A stretch of 64,000 bases of DNA from Morella rubra (GCA_003952965.2 CM025849.1:7563243-7627242), one strand, 5' to 3'. Positions 35,471 through 49,299 are shown, counted from the first letter of the stretch. Numbers and translations: made by a program. Notes: generated by a model not told the origin, from the letters alone.

Positions 35471-38170
35471 TTTTTTTCTAATGCTCATGGGGTGTCCTAT
35501 GTGAAGGTAGCATTATTCACAAGGTGAGACATTTGATGCCATAGCTATTATCCATATGATTCAAGGTAGCATATTCATATTTCTTAGTAGTTGAATTTGG
35601 TTTCACATCTGTCAAGTATTAACAAGAAAAATAGCATTCTCAAAGATCTCAATTTTCTTGTTTCTTTCACCTAGGTTTGTGTCCTAGATTAAACCAAGGA
35701 AAAAAATTTATAAACTTAATTCAGAAGGAAGTAATTTTGGTAATCTTGGTATGAGTGACAATGATAGTGTTTTCATAATAATAAATGTGATATCATTGTT
35801 GGATATGCTTGGCTTTATGGCATGGGTAATAGTAATTATGCAAAACATTGTGCTATGCTAGATGGACAAATTTTGTGTAAAGTAGTGGGATTGTGAATTT
35901 AGTTTTGGTTTCTTGGCTAGAGAAGGGGCATTAGGAAGGAATGTGAACTTTGTTGGCGGTGAAGAATATCAAGTTATGTAGTCAGTTGTTGATCATCAGA
36001 TTCAATGTGTGTCACATCTCATGCCCATATTAACTTATAAGCTCTTTTTATAGTAATATAATACTAACTAAATGATATTACGATACAAAGGCCATGTTTA
36101 GAATGCAGATGTTGTCCTGGTCTTGTTTCAGGACTGGGTTCTAGTGTTTTTTGTCAGACCAGATCTAAAGCCCCGATTTAGGTTGCGAATCTACTTGCTC
36201 ATCTGTTTCATAAACGGAAGCTTCTTCGTTTGTTAGCCATTCAAACTCAATTTAATATGAATGACATCATCTATAGGATGTCAAATGGGTCCAGCACAAG
36301 TGGTCAACTTTAGATGAGGCTTGTGCTTTTTCAAACTACTTGTTTGTTATAAAATATTGTTCAGTGTGAAATTCACACGTAACATGCAGTTTAACATTTG
36401 TTATTTTTACTAAAGCAATTCCGTGTTTTGCCAAGGTAGTTTCGTGTTGCACAACAAAACATACACCCATTTACCCACATCCATTTCATGCAGCCCCTAA
36501 ATAAACTTTCGTGGTTCATGCTCTCTCTCTCTCTCTCTCAAGTTTACCCATGTTAGCATTTTGTGCAACATATGGGAATATTTTCTATATTTCTTATCCA
36601 ACACAGCTTCGGCGAACCATATGGGAGATATTCGACTAAACAAAATCACAAACTATCCACGAAAACAAAATCACAGATTACCCACGATAGATTCGGTGCA
36701 AGTCATGGATCTTCCATATAATTTACCCACATAAATATTTCCCAGAGGACCCACGTTTACTCACGACAGATTTTCCTCCGTTAAAATTCGGTCTACCTTC
36801 ACCCCTACATCAACATTGCACCTTCGGCCAGAAATCAGCTGCAAATGATTAAACCTTGCTTCCCTTCTAGAATCAGTAGAATAGGAATATTGGTTGTGAA
36901 TTTGCAAATGAAATGTATTTAGGAATCAATTTACAATTCCAATGGTTTGTCATTCTCCCCATGTGGAAAAACACACCATATGTTTGTAATAATACCTGAG
37001 ACATTCTAGATTAAATTCAAGGCCTATTTGTTGTCATCTCTGTATTTTGTATTTGACTTGTACAATTCATATGACAAGGAAATAAAATACAAAGAAGAAC
37101 TTTGAATTCATTCTTCTTTGAGCAACGTCCGTGCTGGAAAATAAACAAATACTAAGTAAGCACATACTACCAAAGTAAGTCATAACAGAGTCTACAAAAT
37201 AGAAAAATACAACTATCAGTCTAAGTTAGCCATAATGGAGTCAACAAAATAAACAAATACAACCATAGTCAAGGGTGAAGGAGCTGGAAATTATTTTGCA
37301 ATTACAATGCCTAAGAGAATAAGGAGAAGTGCCAACAGAATCACACAAAAATAAGTGCCTCCATGTGGTCACGTGCTTGGTTTGGTGGTTCTCGAATCAT
37401 TGCTTCAGTTCCACTAGGACAGGAGGATTTGGGTAGTAGCCATCCACCGATATAAATCCCCCTAGATAATCCTGTAAAACATACATTATTGAATTCAAGT
37501 ATGATGCAAATAACAAATATATATATATATTTGCAATTTGCAACATGCCAAATAAATTCCGATTTTAGATTTGTAATTATATTGCTTGATTTGTTCTCTC
37601 CAAGTACTACAACACTACTAACCACGACTTACCTACCAAAGGGAACAGTGATAAAACCATCGGCCATAATTTTTTGCCATTCTAGCAACAAGCAACTGCA
37701 TCAGTCCATCCCCACAGCTGCACATTAGAGGCGTCTCGTCTATTTACCAATACAATTCAATCACAATAGACGTTAGATGAGCAATTAACTTATGTCAACC
37801 ATCCCTACTAACAACTAGACTTTTAAGACCAGTCAATTCATAATCTATATGCGATATATGAAACAGCAAACAATTCCATTGAAATGTTTCATCCTCATTA
37901 CAATTTAATGGAAAATACACTTCGCTACCCAAAGTCCATCACAAATAAATTATCGTGAGAATAATAAGTCAAACAACGGCTAAAATGTCCATGCAAAAAA
38001 ACAAAAAAACTACGCAGTAACTAATAAAACTTTGCATTACTACACAATCAACATTAGCCCAATATGTAATACAAGTTTGACATCCTAAACAAAAGTAAGT
38101 TTGACTACATCCAAAGAGACAAATTGAGGTACTCATCAACACTCATCACCAAAAAGAAGAGTAATGTAAC
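35471..38170. other. No intact gene; low-complexity and probable transposon debris
   Basis: Includes a (CT)n tract at about 36,521-36,539 and a (TA)n tract at about 37,516-37,531. Short open frames near 37,341-37,728 lack recognisable motifs. Terminal repeats of the PIF/Harbinger element may lie at the right end but were not found. Confidence 0.5.
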
Positions 38171-38176
38171 CCAATT

Positions 38177-39629
38177 TCATTGTCTATTCGCCCATATAGC
38201 ATTGGCCATCATATCACGATCTGTTGACCTTGCTTGCGCCGCATTGTCTCCAAAGTGAAACAACATCATGCCATGTGCGAACTCTCCTTCTCCATCCACT
38301 ATGATGTCCCGTATTGAATATTGTTCAAATATGTTGTCATGTTCTCGGTGAATCCTTGCATAGTTATGAATAGTACAACATGCTATGACAACGCATGGTT
38401 GTTGCGTAAGTGTAGCGCGACATCTCTCTCAACATTAGAAATCACATTTTCAAAGCGCCAATCATCTTTCTATTATATTCCGCAATGATGAGTGCAAATA
38501 GTTCAATAATTCTTTCTTTTCTCGTAGAAAGCCAACATTCCCACAATAGTGCCGCAAGTAGTATCTTTCCCCCTTGTATGGCGGTAAAAACCCCCTTGCG
38601 AAAGGGAACCCAGAATCTACAATGTAAAAATGTCCTGCAACATATCAAAGTTAAACGGTATCATGACTACATCTTGGAATCTACCAAACCAAAGACTCAA
38701 TATACTGATTCTAATTTACAAGTCAATTACAGCCACAAAGACTATATAATTTCCATTGCACCCTTGACCAGTAAGTAGCACATTGGTTGTCTATATTTAT
38801 ATAAATTCATATAATACATGTCCAAATGTCCTGCATATCTAAAAAACTCGACTTAAGCCTCGCACCTAGTGGCGGGAATGAGAATTTATTTTCTAGCCTA
38901 CTCACTGTGTCGTAGAAAACTCGAGAGTCGTGTGCAAGCCCTCCCACCTAGAGTATACAAATATAAACAGCATGTCAAAGTCACACACTGCTAAATGATG
39001 GATGCATATTGCGTGGAGCCTAAGTACTTATCTGGGTCCCATCTAAGGCCCTCATGCAGTCTTGCAAAACTGACAATTTTTTTTAAAAATGTCATTTTAA
39101 GATATAACGCAATGCTGGATGAAACAAGCATCAAAAGAATGACATAAAAAAAATTACCTTGAACCATGCATAATACTTAGGACTGCCATACACATATAGG
39201 TGCGTGCCTTCCCATCGACGAATGGTCAATATGGTCATCCCTATTCAACAGATTCCTTACATCACCCATCTAAAATGACAACATATCGTCTCTGTTGAAT
39301 TCTGAAATATGCCTACGACAAATCACATACCTTGTCTATGACCGACAATCATTATGAAAATCATGACTGACTCCTCCACCCGTACTCCTTTGGTATCGAC
39401 CAAGAATTGTTCCTGTTTAAAATTGGTACATAAAGCCCTAAAGGTCGACTTTATCATATGGAATGTCATAAAATGTTCCATCGCGGCCCATTAATTTCTC
39501 ATGCACAAACATAAGCCCACAAAGAATAAAAGTGCATTGCGGTATTTTAGCAATAATAGCTTGCTCTTCCTCCTCAACCGCGTTTAACATCACAGCAAAT
39601 ACATCTTCCCACCAGGTGTCCTCTTCCAT
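38177..39629 (-). mobile_element. PIF/Harbinger transposase, inactivated
   Basis: Right to left: an acidic N-terminus (MEEDTWWEDVF), first catalytic Asp in ALDGTQI (about 39,040-39,060), second in GGLAHDSRVFYD (about 38,920-38,955), then DSGFP with GFLPPYKGERYYLRHYCGN (about 38,525-38,620), HSSLRNIIER (about 38,475-38,505), and the C-terminal ACCTIHNYARIHREHDNIF ... RDMMANAIWANRQ ending at a stop at 38,177-38,179. These are hallmarks of the Harbinger DDE transposase (excision and integration with a 3-bp TTA/TAA target). There is a frameshift between DSGFP and GFLPPYKG and an in-frame stop after IIER, so it is dead. Terminal repeats were not located. Confidence 0.8.
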
Positions 39630-39639
39630 TTATAAAGGA

Positions 39640-40533
39640 TGCATGGGGTTAAAGTACTTTGACTCAAATGTGGTATTCCCAACCATATATGGAGTGCTTT
39701 ATGCTCGTGGTCTATGTTTATTTCGCCAAAATGCCTGAATCTACCAATTACGTATAACCTGATAAAACTCCTATAGAAACACAATAAAGTGGTTGTTTTA
39801 GTGTGAAGTACCTCTGTTATACACATTCAGTGCCAACTTTTGTTTTGTACACCACCAATTTAATCATATTTTCTTTATTCACAGAAAATGGGTAATCTCT
39901 TCATGAAAGAACGAGTGACGGAATAAAACTACTACAAGAAAATGAAAACATTTAGAGGTAAAATCATAGTTAGCCCCTATGTTTGGGCAAAAATCAAATA
40001 GCTACTTCTAATTTTCAATCCTACAATTTGAGACCCATAACTTTGAAAACCTATCAATCTTCGCCCCTTGTTTAAATTCTCCGTCAAATGAGACGGTTTT
40101 TCGTCCATATTTGTCACATGTGCCTCCCTTCCTTTTGAAATGACCAGAATGCCCTCAACGAGTGTGAGATAAATTTGTTGAATGTCTCCCCTATCTCGCA
40201 CGAACCTTCGGCTCTCTTTCCACTCAACCTTCAGCTCTTTGCATTTGTAAACCCACATATTACAGAACATTTTGAATAGCTTGGACAACATATGTTGGGA
40301 ATTATACAAAAGAAGATACTCAAAGCAAAAGACTATCCAAAAGGCGAAACTTTGCAGCTATCTACACTAGAATCTTTGTTAGAAAGGAACTTGAAGTTGG
40401 TTCCAAAACCATTCAAGAGGAAGAAATCTACTGTTAACTCATCCAAGAAGAAGCAATTAGCCTGCTGGAACGGACACAAAATGGTTATTTTGCTTGCTCA
40501 AAATTCAAACTTCTGAATTCTGAAGATCACTGA
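39640..40533. other. Sequence left of the assembly gap: no gene recognised
   Basis: TTAGCCCCTATGTTTGGGC and the neighbouring CCCTTG/CCGTC blocks (39,970-40,170) resemble ends of plant Mutator-like or other non-autonomous elements, but no partner end was found. A 74-codon plus-strand frame at 40,292-40,516 is unrecognised. No DCL3 exon is present here. Confidence 0.45.
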
Positions 40534-41533
40534 NNNNNNNNNNNNNNNNNNNNNNNNNNNNNNNNNNNNNNNNNNNNNNNNNNNNNNNNNNNNNNNNNNN
40601 NNNNNNNNNNNNNNNNNNNNNNNNNNNNNNNNNNNNNNNNNNNNNNNNNNNNNNNNNNNNNNNNNNNNNNNNNNNNNNNNNNNNNNNNNNNNNNNNNNNN
40701 NNNNNNNNNNNNNNNNNNNNNNNNNNNNNNNNNNNNNNNNNNNNNNNNNNNNNNNNNNNNNNNNNNNNNNNNNNNNNNNNNNNNNNNNNNNNNNNNNNNN
40801 NNNNNNNNNNNNNNNNNNNNNNNNNNNNNNNNNNNNNNNNNNNNNNNNNNNNNNNNNNNNNNNNNNNNNNNNNNNNNNNNNNNNNNNNNNNNNNNNNNNN
40901 NNNNNNNNNNNNNNNNNNNNNNNNNNNNNNNNNNNNNNNNNNNNNNNNNNNNNNNNNNNNNNNNNNNNNNNNNNNNNNNNNNNNNNNNNNNNNNNNNNNN
41001 NNNNNNNNNNNNNNNNNNNNNNNNNNNNNNNNNNNNNNNNNNNNNNNNNNNNNNNNNNNNNNNNNNNNNNNNNNNNNNNNNNNNNNNNNNNNNNNNNNNN
41101 NNNNNNNNNNNNNNNNNNNNNNNNNNNNNNNNNNNNNNNNNNNNNNNNNNNNNNNNNNNNNNNNNNNNNNNNNNNNNNNNNNNNNNNNNNNNNNNNNNNN
41201 NNNNNNNNNNNNNNNNNNNNNNNNNNNNNNNNNNNNNNNNNNNNNNNNNNNNNNNNNNNNNNNNNNNNNNNNNNNNNNNNNNNNNNNNNNNNNNNNNNNN
41301 NNNNNNNNNNNNNNNNNNNNNNNNNNNNNNNNNNNNNNNNNNNNNNNNNNNNNNNNNNNNNNNNNNNNNNNNNNNNNNNNNNNNNNNNNNNNNNNNNNNN
41401 NNNNNNNNNNNNNNNNNNNNNNNNNNNNNNNNNNNNNNNNNNNNNNNNNNNNNNNNNNNNNNNNNNNNNNNNNNNNNNNNNNNNNNNNNNNNNNNNNNNN
41501 NNNNNNNNNNNNNNNNNNNNNNNNNNNNNNNNN
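40534..41533. other. Assembly gap of exactly 1,000 N
   Basis: A run of exactly 1,000 N, the usual placeholder for a scaffold join of unknown size. It lies about 290 bases downstream of the last DCL3 exon seen. Confidence 0.98.
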
Positions 41534-41825
41534 CTATTGATCTGTATTATCAAGAAACAAAGTTGTAAAGCTATGACTAATGCAAGTTACGAAGTAATGG
41601 AACCCTGAGAGCGCTGGGGTTTTCCGTTTAATATAAGTGTGGGAATCAATAAACATTGTTCAGCCAAATTGTTTCAATCAGATTCAAAGCATAACTAGCA
41701 CAAGCTTCCCAAAAAAAAAAAAATTTTGAAAAAGAAATAAAACACTTGAATACGAATATCAAGATCACACACAATCAACACAAGAATTATATTCTGCAAG
41801 AACTCAAGCATGCAAATTAACAGAC

Positions 41826-44800
41826 CTTCCTCCTCAAAGTTCACAAGAAGGTTGTGTGGGTTATGACTTTGCTTTAACTGCAACAAAGGCTGTCCAGGAT
41901 ACATCAGTGTGATCCCATACCTGATCAGACAAGTGTCATTTATGGAAGCTATATACAGCGGGGAAGTCTGTAATAAGCACTATACATCATTCAGGGTAGT
42001 GAATGACCTACTTTTTGTTGAAGTACCCAGTAAAAGTCGTATTTTCTGATGAGGCATCATTGTTGTTTCCATCGAAAGGACTATCAGCTGATGAATTACT
42101 CACAAAATTGACAACAGAGTAGATTCTTCCCGTATGAACTGCCAAAACTACCAGATCTTTGACATTGTTTATGGCAACCAAACCATTAGCAAAGTGTATA
42201 ACATTAGTGCTATTGCATTCTGTCTCAAGTAAACTGTTTCCACTGTGTGTTAAATTTCCTGTCTCACCATCACAGTGCTCAGCACCCAACAACGAGCTTC
42301 TTTTCAAAATTTCAACTGCAGAAACACAGGAGTTGATTCCCATCCAATTTATTCGGAAAGGCTCAAGACATGAAGTGCTCAATGTTTCGAGAGGTAGAAG
42401 TAAGTACATGTTTGATGGGCTCCAGAGTGATTTTGCTTCTTTCCGGAGTAAAAATTCTCTCCGTGTTCCAGCTGATTTAGATCCAACAAAAAGTCTCCCA
42501 AACAAACCATTAAAGAAAAATTCTTGAAATAGCTTTGCTTTTATCATCTGCTAAGGAAGAATGATCATGGCATTAGAAGAAACTTCCCAGAACAAAAAGG
42601 CAATGAGTGATAAAATACAAGGTAATAACTGCACCTGTTTTGCATCCATACACATTTGCCCACAAAAAGATATTGAAGACTGAACCATCTTTGAGACCAA
42701 GTAAAGTTCTAACTCGGTATTTCCCACATCATCATCAAGCTTTGTCTCAATCAAAAGAACAAATCCAGCGTAACGCTCCCCGGGAATATTACAGCAAAAG
42801 TCAAATTTATAGGCCTGAAAAATGGCTTCATCGATTCTATCTCCCCAAGTTCCAGATAGTGCATGAATGCAAGCTGTCCCATGTAATTCCTTCCTCTTTG
42901 TTGTTCCTTCAAACCCCAAAAAACAAAGGAGAAAAAAAGAAATGAGAAAAACACAAATGTCTTAGCACATACTGAGAGAAATAAAAAAGTGCACAACTTA
43001 AAAGCACAGATACCTAAGTATGCTTTCAGTAGTTGACTTCAGGAGTGACTTAAAAGGAAACACTAAGTCATGCAAAACATTAACCTGAGTCTACACATTT
43101 CCTGAATGCATATTTTCAAGCCATTATGCCAAAACAGAAAAGTATTCTGACATGAAACAATATCCACATTGCTGAATAATTTATTCTCCTACATAAAAGG
43201 ACAAATAACAGAAGCAATTTTACTAACAAGACACATCTCTATCAACAAAATAATCTCAGTACTACATGTGAACGAAACTTTTCTGTTGCAAACAAAAGTG
43301 CTTTACAAGTGCATTTGGATTGGATTTTATAGTTTCTTCTTCTGCAGTACCTCGACATCCTTCTCTAAACAGTCTATCCAACCCTTAGAATGAGGTACAA
43401 GGAACCTTCTGTGACCACTAGACCTAACAACCAAAGACTATTTGGTCGATGGTTTATAAATTTGCATACCTGCACCTGGAGTCAATTCTTTGCTTTTTAC
43501 AGTGAGATCTTTATCTGGATGCACCTCAATGGATGGGAGAAGATGATCATCTAAAGCACCAATTTGGTGCAACTTCTTACATGCTTCCAAGCACACAAGC
43601 TGCTTTGCTAAATGGGAATTCCCACTTAAGGGACCAATTATAGTTTGAAAAGCCGCATTGGGTGGTAATGTCATTGTACACTCATAAGACCCTCCAAGGC
43701 ACGAAAACTGAAAAGTTGGCTTCGGGACAAAGTACCTATGTAACATGGTAACTCATTATGATCGAATATGAAACCAAGTGATCCAATCAATAAATCAATT
43801 TGTAAGCGAGTAAAAAAAGCAATTAATACACCGTAGATTATATACATACTTGTCACCAGGGAGCTTTTCACAGTATCGATGAATGAGACTGACACTAGAA
43901 TCTGCAGTAACTGAGGCCCCAGTCACATTCACATAATATGTATGTGTGTCTTCAATAGAACATGGTCTCGGAATGAAGGCATCGGGGTCTCTATTTACTG
44001 CTGCATCTGTCATGGTGCGCTCACTCCTGATTATGTCAAACAGTTGATCCCTTTGTCTCCCGTTTCCCCTTTAGACATATTTATATAATCAGAGGAATCA
44101 TACATCTGAGAAGACATAACATGACACCAAAAGAAATCTTCTGAGTTTCAAGAAACTGCAGAAAGGAGAGGAGACCTCACCTCTCCAGCATCACGACAAA
44201 TTGAGAATTACTCTGCCGAGCTCGTCCCCGAGATTGGACATAACTACGAACTGTCTTGGGCAGGTCAAAACGAATCACATAGGAGCAGTTTGGCACATGA
44301 ATTCCCTCCTCAACTACATCAGTAGAAAATAATAGATTGACCTATACAGAAGGGTTCAATCATTTAGAATCAGGTTTTTCAACAACAAGATCTGGAATGA
44401 GTCAAATCCTATGGAATAAAGAGTAGACACCTTTCCAGAACGAAATGACTCCAATGTCTGCTTTTGCCTTTTTGGTGGCAGTGAGTCAACTGATGTGTTA
44501 CTCCCAGTCATATATGAAACCGTGAAATGAGATAAAGAGGTAACTTTCTTCATGAATCTTTCAATTACCTTAGCTGTAATGATTCTTTCAACAAAAATAA
44601 GGCAAAGTACTTGCATATCTCCTCTGCAACACAAAGTGTGATAGTAAATAAACTGCTGAATAATATGAACATGAACAGAATACCAAAGTAGTTTTATTAC
44701 CCAAATGAATGGAAAAGTTTCAGAAGTTCATGCAATTTAGGAGATACATAACCCCAATCTACCGCCTTTGAATATTCAATCCCTGAATTCAAAATATTGT

Positions 44801-47800
44801 CATCACCTGAAGAGAAGAAAAAGTGGCAATAAATACCTATTTTGAAAAGAGAACAATAGATAGCAGTTTTCGTATGAAAAATATAAATATGCAGAAGGGT
44901 AATAAATAAACAGACACATAATATAGTTGAAATTATATCTTGAATCCCTAGTATAATGAGTTTTTATTTTATGAATAAAAGAGTTTATTCGATATATCAT
45001 ACCATGAGACGAGCGAAATCCAATGATAAAAATAATTTATGTAATAATGTGATTGATTCACGAAAAATATAAATCAGACAATGCTCAAAAGCAAAGATGT
45101 CATAAAACCACTTATGGTCAATGATGTGATTGTCTCATCTAATAAGAACATAAAACATTATCCATAATGGTTTATCTTCACCATGAGAATGGAGATTCCT
45201 AGATGACGTAATTAATGTTGTACAATGAGATTGACACATTGAACGGGACTACACGAAATATTTATTCCACAAAAGTATTGTCCAAAGGAGTAAATGAGTC
45301 GCGCACATTTCGTTAGGCTTTGACTGTGAATCCTGGGTGTATTATGAACTCACTCACCTACGGAAACCCCAGAAAAAGCAATTGTTTTTAGTCCAAAATT
45401 TTCTAAGGAGCCCACACTCTGCTGTTTGGGTCGGGAGATCATGAAGAAGGCCTTCAGTACCAGAATTGGAAATTTTCTTTGTTTTGCAGGTAAGCTTTCT
45501 TTTAAAAACGTGTTTAGATTATTTTCAGTTTTGCTCTAATTTGCTAAGCATGCTATAGAAGTAGAAGATTTTGATTTTGCTGGTGCGCTAGTGTAAGTAG
45601 ATTAGATATAATTTTCCTTCATATATATGTATAAAGGTATAAAAAAAAAACAAAAGCATGTGGCCACTTGAGCAAACAAATAATCCGGGAAGTAATATAA
45701 TGCAAGATGTAAAAGATATATTACCCAAACTAAATCCATTCAATTTTTGTTCAAAAGAGGGTTCTGTTTTTGGAAAGCAAGGGAATAACACATATGAGTA
45801 CAAAAATGTGAACAATAGTGTACAATGCCCTGATATATCACTAACAACTAACTTATGTGGTAAAAGAAGTATATTCCGAGGTTCAATGGGGTCCAAATAA
45901 TTCATTACTGTCCTACTTTTAGCCCAGAAATTGCGGAACCAAGCCCACCTCAATTACTGCTGACTCATGCCACATAAAAGTAGCAATAAACTGTTATGAC
46001 TGATGGGTTCTGGAACATGATGAAAACGAGTATATTTCCAACATAGCAGCAGCATCAGAAATGTTGGTAAAGAAAATGAAGTGGAAAGATATATCACAAG
46101 CAGAAGTACATGACAAACAAACAAGGCATTTCCAGTACAGTGGGGCACAAAAATGAATAAAGGTTATGATGCTCTTCAAACCTGTATAAAAGATAAATAA
46201 AGGAAGCTCCCAAAAGGAATACCATGTGTGTAACACCCTCTGACTAAACACAAGACTTCCTCAAGAAAACATTTGCGCTGCAAAGAACTTGCTCTATAAA
46301 CTTCACACTCTTCTTCATTGTTGGTGACATTCTCTAGACAGACTTTTATAGCCTACAAGACCAATAACACATTATAGAAAAGTGAGACTAGATTCAAGAG
46401 GTATTTGCTAAAGCAAATAAACATCTAGAAACTACGTGATCCTTCACCTGTACTCATAAAGCAAGTGCAAATAATCTAATTCATAAAGGATTGACAAGGA
46501 AGACAATTAACAAAGCCACCATGTGTGGCAATAGTAATTCTTCCTTAAGGCTATAACAAGATGGGAATAAAACAACACAAAAAGCGACATTATTAAACCC
46601 TACATACCAATAGTATTCTTTTTGGGTAAGTACATACCAATATTAGTCAACAGCTTTAATTTATTAAAGATGGAGGAAACTAACTACAAGAGTGTATCAG
46701 AAGATCCCGTACGTTTCTTGTATTTAAAGGCACGACTCTATTTGCTCCTGGAGCTAAATTTAGAGTCCTATTACCTCATAAGCACAAACGAGTCCAAGAT
46801 CATCAAGGCAATACAGAATCTTTGCATAGGAATTGGACAGCCCTTTCCGCAATATCTTAAATTTATCATGCGTGTCTTTGAAGTTACTTTGCAATGACTG
46901 TTGGAACTCTGACAAGGAAGCATCAAGCTGTCAATGAAGGTACCATCTTGTTAATACGGTGACAAGTTTATGCATAATAGTGTCAGATAAGAATGGTGGG
47001 ATCCATTCGTATAGGTTAACATACATATAGCAAAAATGCAATACCTTGGACCACAAGGCTTCTATTTTGGCTTTTAAACCTGAGCTGGGAAACCGTGCTT
47101 GGTCATAAAATATACAAGTTTCTCTTGCAGAGGGCACGTATATTTCCATCTCTGTCCTGTCTTCAACAGTATAAATCTAAGGCAGAAACCATTAGCACTT
47201 GAGTTCAACCCATGGTAAGTGCAGGATGACCATTTTTAAAGTATTTGAAGTACCTGTGAATCCAAGATGCTTTCGAGTTCTGAGATTTGACCCTCACAGT
47301 CCATTGTTGATGAGACACCTGACACGCAATAACTTTCAATATCCTAATTCATCTCATGACCAAACACTTAATGATGAATGCTTAGCTATGGTCCCCCCAA
47401 AATTTTGGATGACCTTTGTTAAATGCAGAGCATAAAAGATTAGGGTAAGCAACATATTACAGCCCACAACAATTCAGCCAGAGCTAAAAATATGCTAAGC
47501 ATTGGACAGATGCCAAGTAACCCATACAAATAAACTTACAAAAGCAATGCATAGACACTTAGAAAGTGTGAGAATGCACAAATAAACTTATCTTTCCAGC
47601 ATCCAATCAGCCTTAACCTTAATTCTTGAAGTGCATCATTCATTAAAACTTATGTTAAGTGCCCATTGGGAATGCACAAATAAACCACATCTAAGACGTA
47701 TAGCATTAAGCAAATGAAATTATGTGAAGCAACTGCTCCTGTCTCTGCCAATGACATAGGAGTTTACACAAAATCAATACAACATCTTACCTTTTCTAAC

Positions 47801-49287
47801 TACAGGGGATGCTGTCATTCCAAGAATTTTTGGCTTTTTGCTAGATTTGTGATAAAACTCCTTCACGAAAACAAAACAGTTGTTGAGGATGAAAAGTCAG
47901 CTTTAAATGGTCTACAGCAATGGAACCAGAAAGAAAAGATATGTACCTTCATTATTTTGGTATAAGGATGGTTACCAGTAGCACGATGACATTCATCCAT
48001 AATCATCAAGGATACCGTTTCCATGATCAAGAATGCTTTTCTTAAGGCATCCAAAAAAATCTGGGGTGTCATAACTAGTACCTTTAAGATAAAACAAAGG
48101 ATGTCAATTAGAAAGCTAACATCAATGCTTTATTAAGAATGGATACGTAAATCTAGGACTTGAAGAAATATAGTCAACCATGTACATGATTTAAGAAAGA
48201 GGGAATTTTTCCCCAACTTTGACTTGGTAAACATAAACCAAGTTATCAAAAACAATCAGTTTCCTGATTTCTCATGAGTAAATACTAACATCAGAAACAT
48301 TAACAACTTCTGCAAATGCCAAAGGATATTAAGCATTAAAAATAAATAATTAAAAGCAGAGTAGCTAAAACTGTGATTCCGCATACCAGAGATTAGACCT
48401 AGAAAGCAGAAACATAAGGTAAAATTTCAGAATACAATCAGAATGACACATTAAGCTGTTCAAGAACCAAACTCACATCATGCCCAATAATTTCCTTCTC
48501 CCAGGAGTTTAAACTCCACTCATCAACCCCCTTGGCTCCATAGTACTCACCCACTTCCAAATTTGTATGTAATCTGATATACTCAAATTGCTGTAGACAC
48601 AAAACCCACTTTTGTCAATATGTGATGGAATCAGTCAAACAGATTGAATGTGCGTTCCGAAGGACATTACCAGTCAAATTCTTTGTAGTTCTTTAACAGA
48701 GTGAAAACGAGAGAGTATATCTTTCTTTCTTTTTTCTTTTTTTTTGGCTAACAAAAAGAGAGAGTACATCAATCGCCATCATACGAACCATATGAAGAGT
48801 ACCAGAAAGGAAATTAAAAGAGCATGCCTGATTAACAAGATGAACAGTGGGAGCCAAGAAAATAATCAACTTTTTATGGCCACTAGACTTGATAGCTTGA
48901 GCAATGTCTTTGATAAGCATAACGGCTATCATGGTCTTGCCAGCACCTGTTTCCAGCACTGCTATTGTGTTCCTCCTCATCGCAACATCAAATACCTTCA
49001 ACTGGTACCTAAACATACACGCAGGCACAAATACAGATTCCAATTCACATTATTAGAATTTCAAAGACAACTTTTTTCTTTGTTTCGATGGCCGCCCAAA
49101 TCTTCTGAAAAAAAAATAAGGGAAACCTTCGGGGTTTATAGCGCTCGGGATTGAGGGAAGTGGGTGATTCTTGAAAAGAAGGATCATCAAGACCATTGGA
49201 ACCCATGTCAGGGCTGAAGCCATTCATATTACTGAAGGTCCGCTTGAGAGGATTATAGGTCTGAGTCCGCTGCTCTTCGGAATGCAT
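41826..49287 (-). CDS. DCL3: DICER-LIKE 3, 5' seventeen exons; 3' half missing at the gap
   Basis: Minus-strand exons: 49127-49287, 48828-49008, 48477-48590, 47947-48081, 47791-47860, 47254-47318, 47045-47176, 46775-46927, 46223-46352, 44701-44806, 44431-44623, 44181-44341, 43850-44068, 43470-43735, 42635-42906, 42012-42547, 41826-41920. All phases agree and about 996 codons stay open. Seen: helicase ATP-binding motif LETGAGKT (Lys78), DECH box (181-184), GMTASPV, helicase C-terminal [13 protein letters not shown] and QSRGRARQ (516-523), the dimerisation domain (about 560-650) and the start of PAZ ([20 protein letters not shown]). DCL3 makes 24-nt siRNAs for RNA-directed DNA methylation in the nucleus. 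The family is about 1,600 residues: the rest of PAZ, RNase IIIa/IIIb and the dsRNA-binding end are not in the window. Intron 2 has a GC donor. Exons look undecayed. Confidence 0.92.
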
Positions 49288-49299
49288 GGTGATTAGTTT

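Noticed and set aside
36521-36539. Possible CRISPR-like or satellite repeat (with 27,328-27,349 and 26,945-26,976)
   Set aside because: Simple dinucleotide microsatellites with no spacers.
40498-41553. 351-codon minus-strand frame
   Set aside because: Almost wholly unknown residues from the N run; an artefact of the gap.
45588-45953. 121-codon minus-strand frame in DCL3 intron 9
   Set aside because: DCL3 exons 9 and 10 join in phase without it (Gly-Asp-Asp), and the frame is hydrophobic low-complexity sequence.
48693-48827. Read-through extension of DCL3 exon 2
   Set aside because: Continuing past the GC donor gives a non-family tail (ACSFNFLSG) and a stop. Splicing at the GC donor restores the family sequence.
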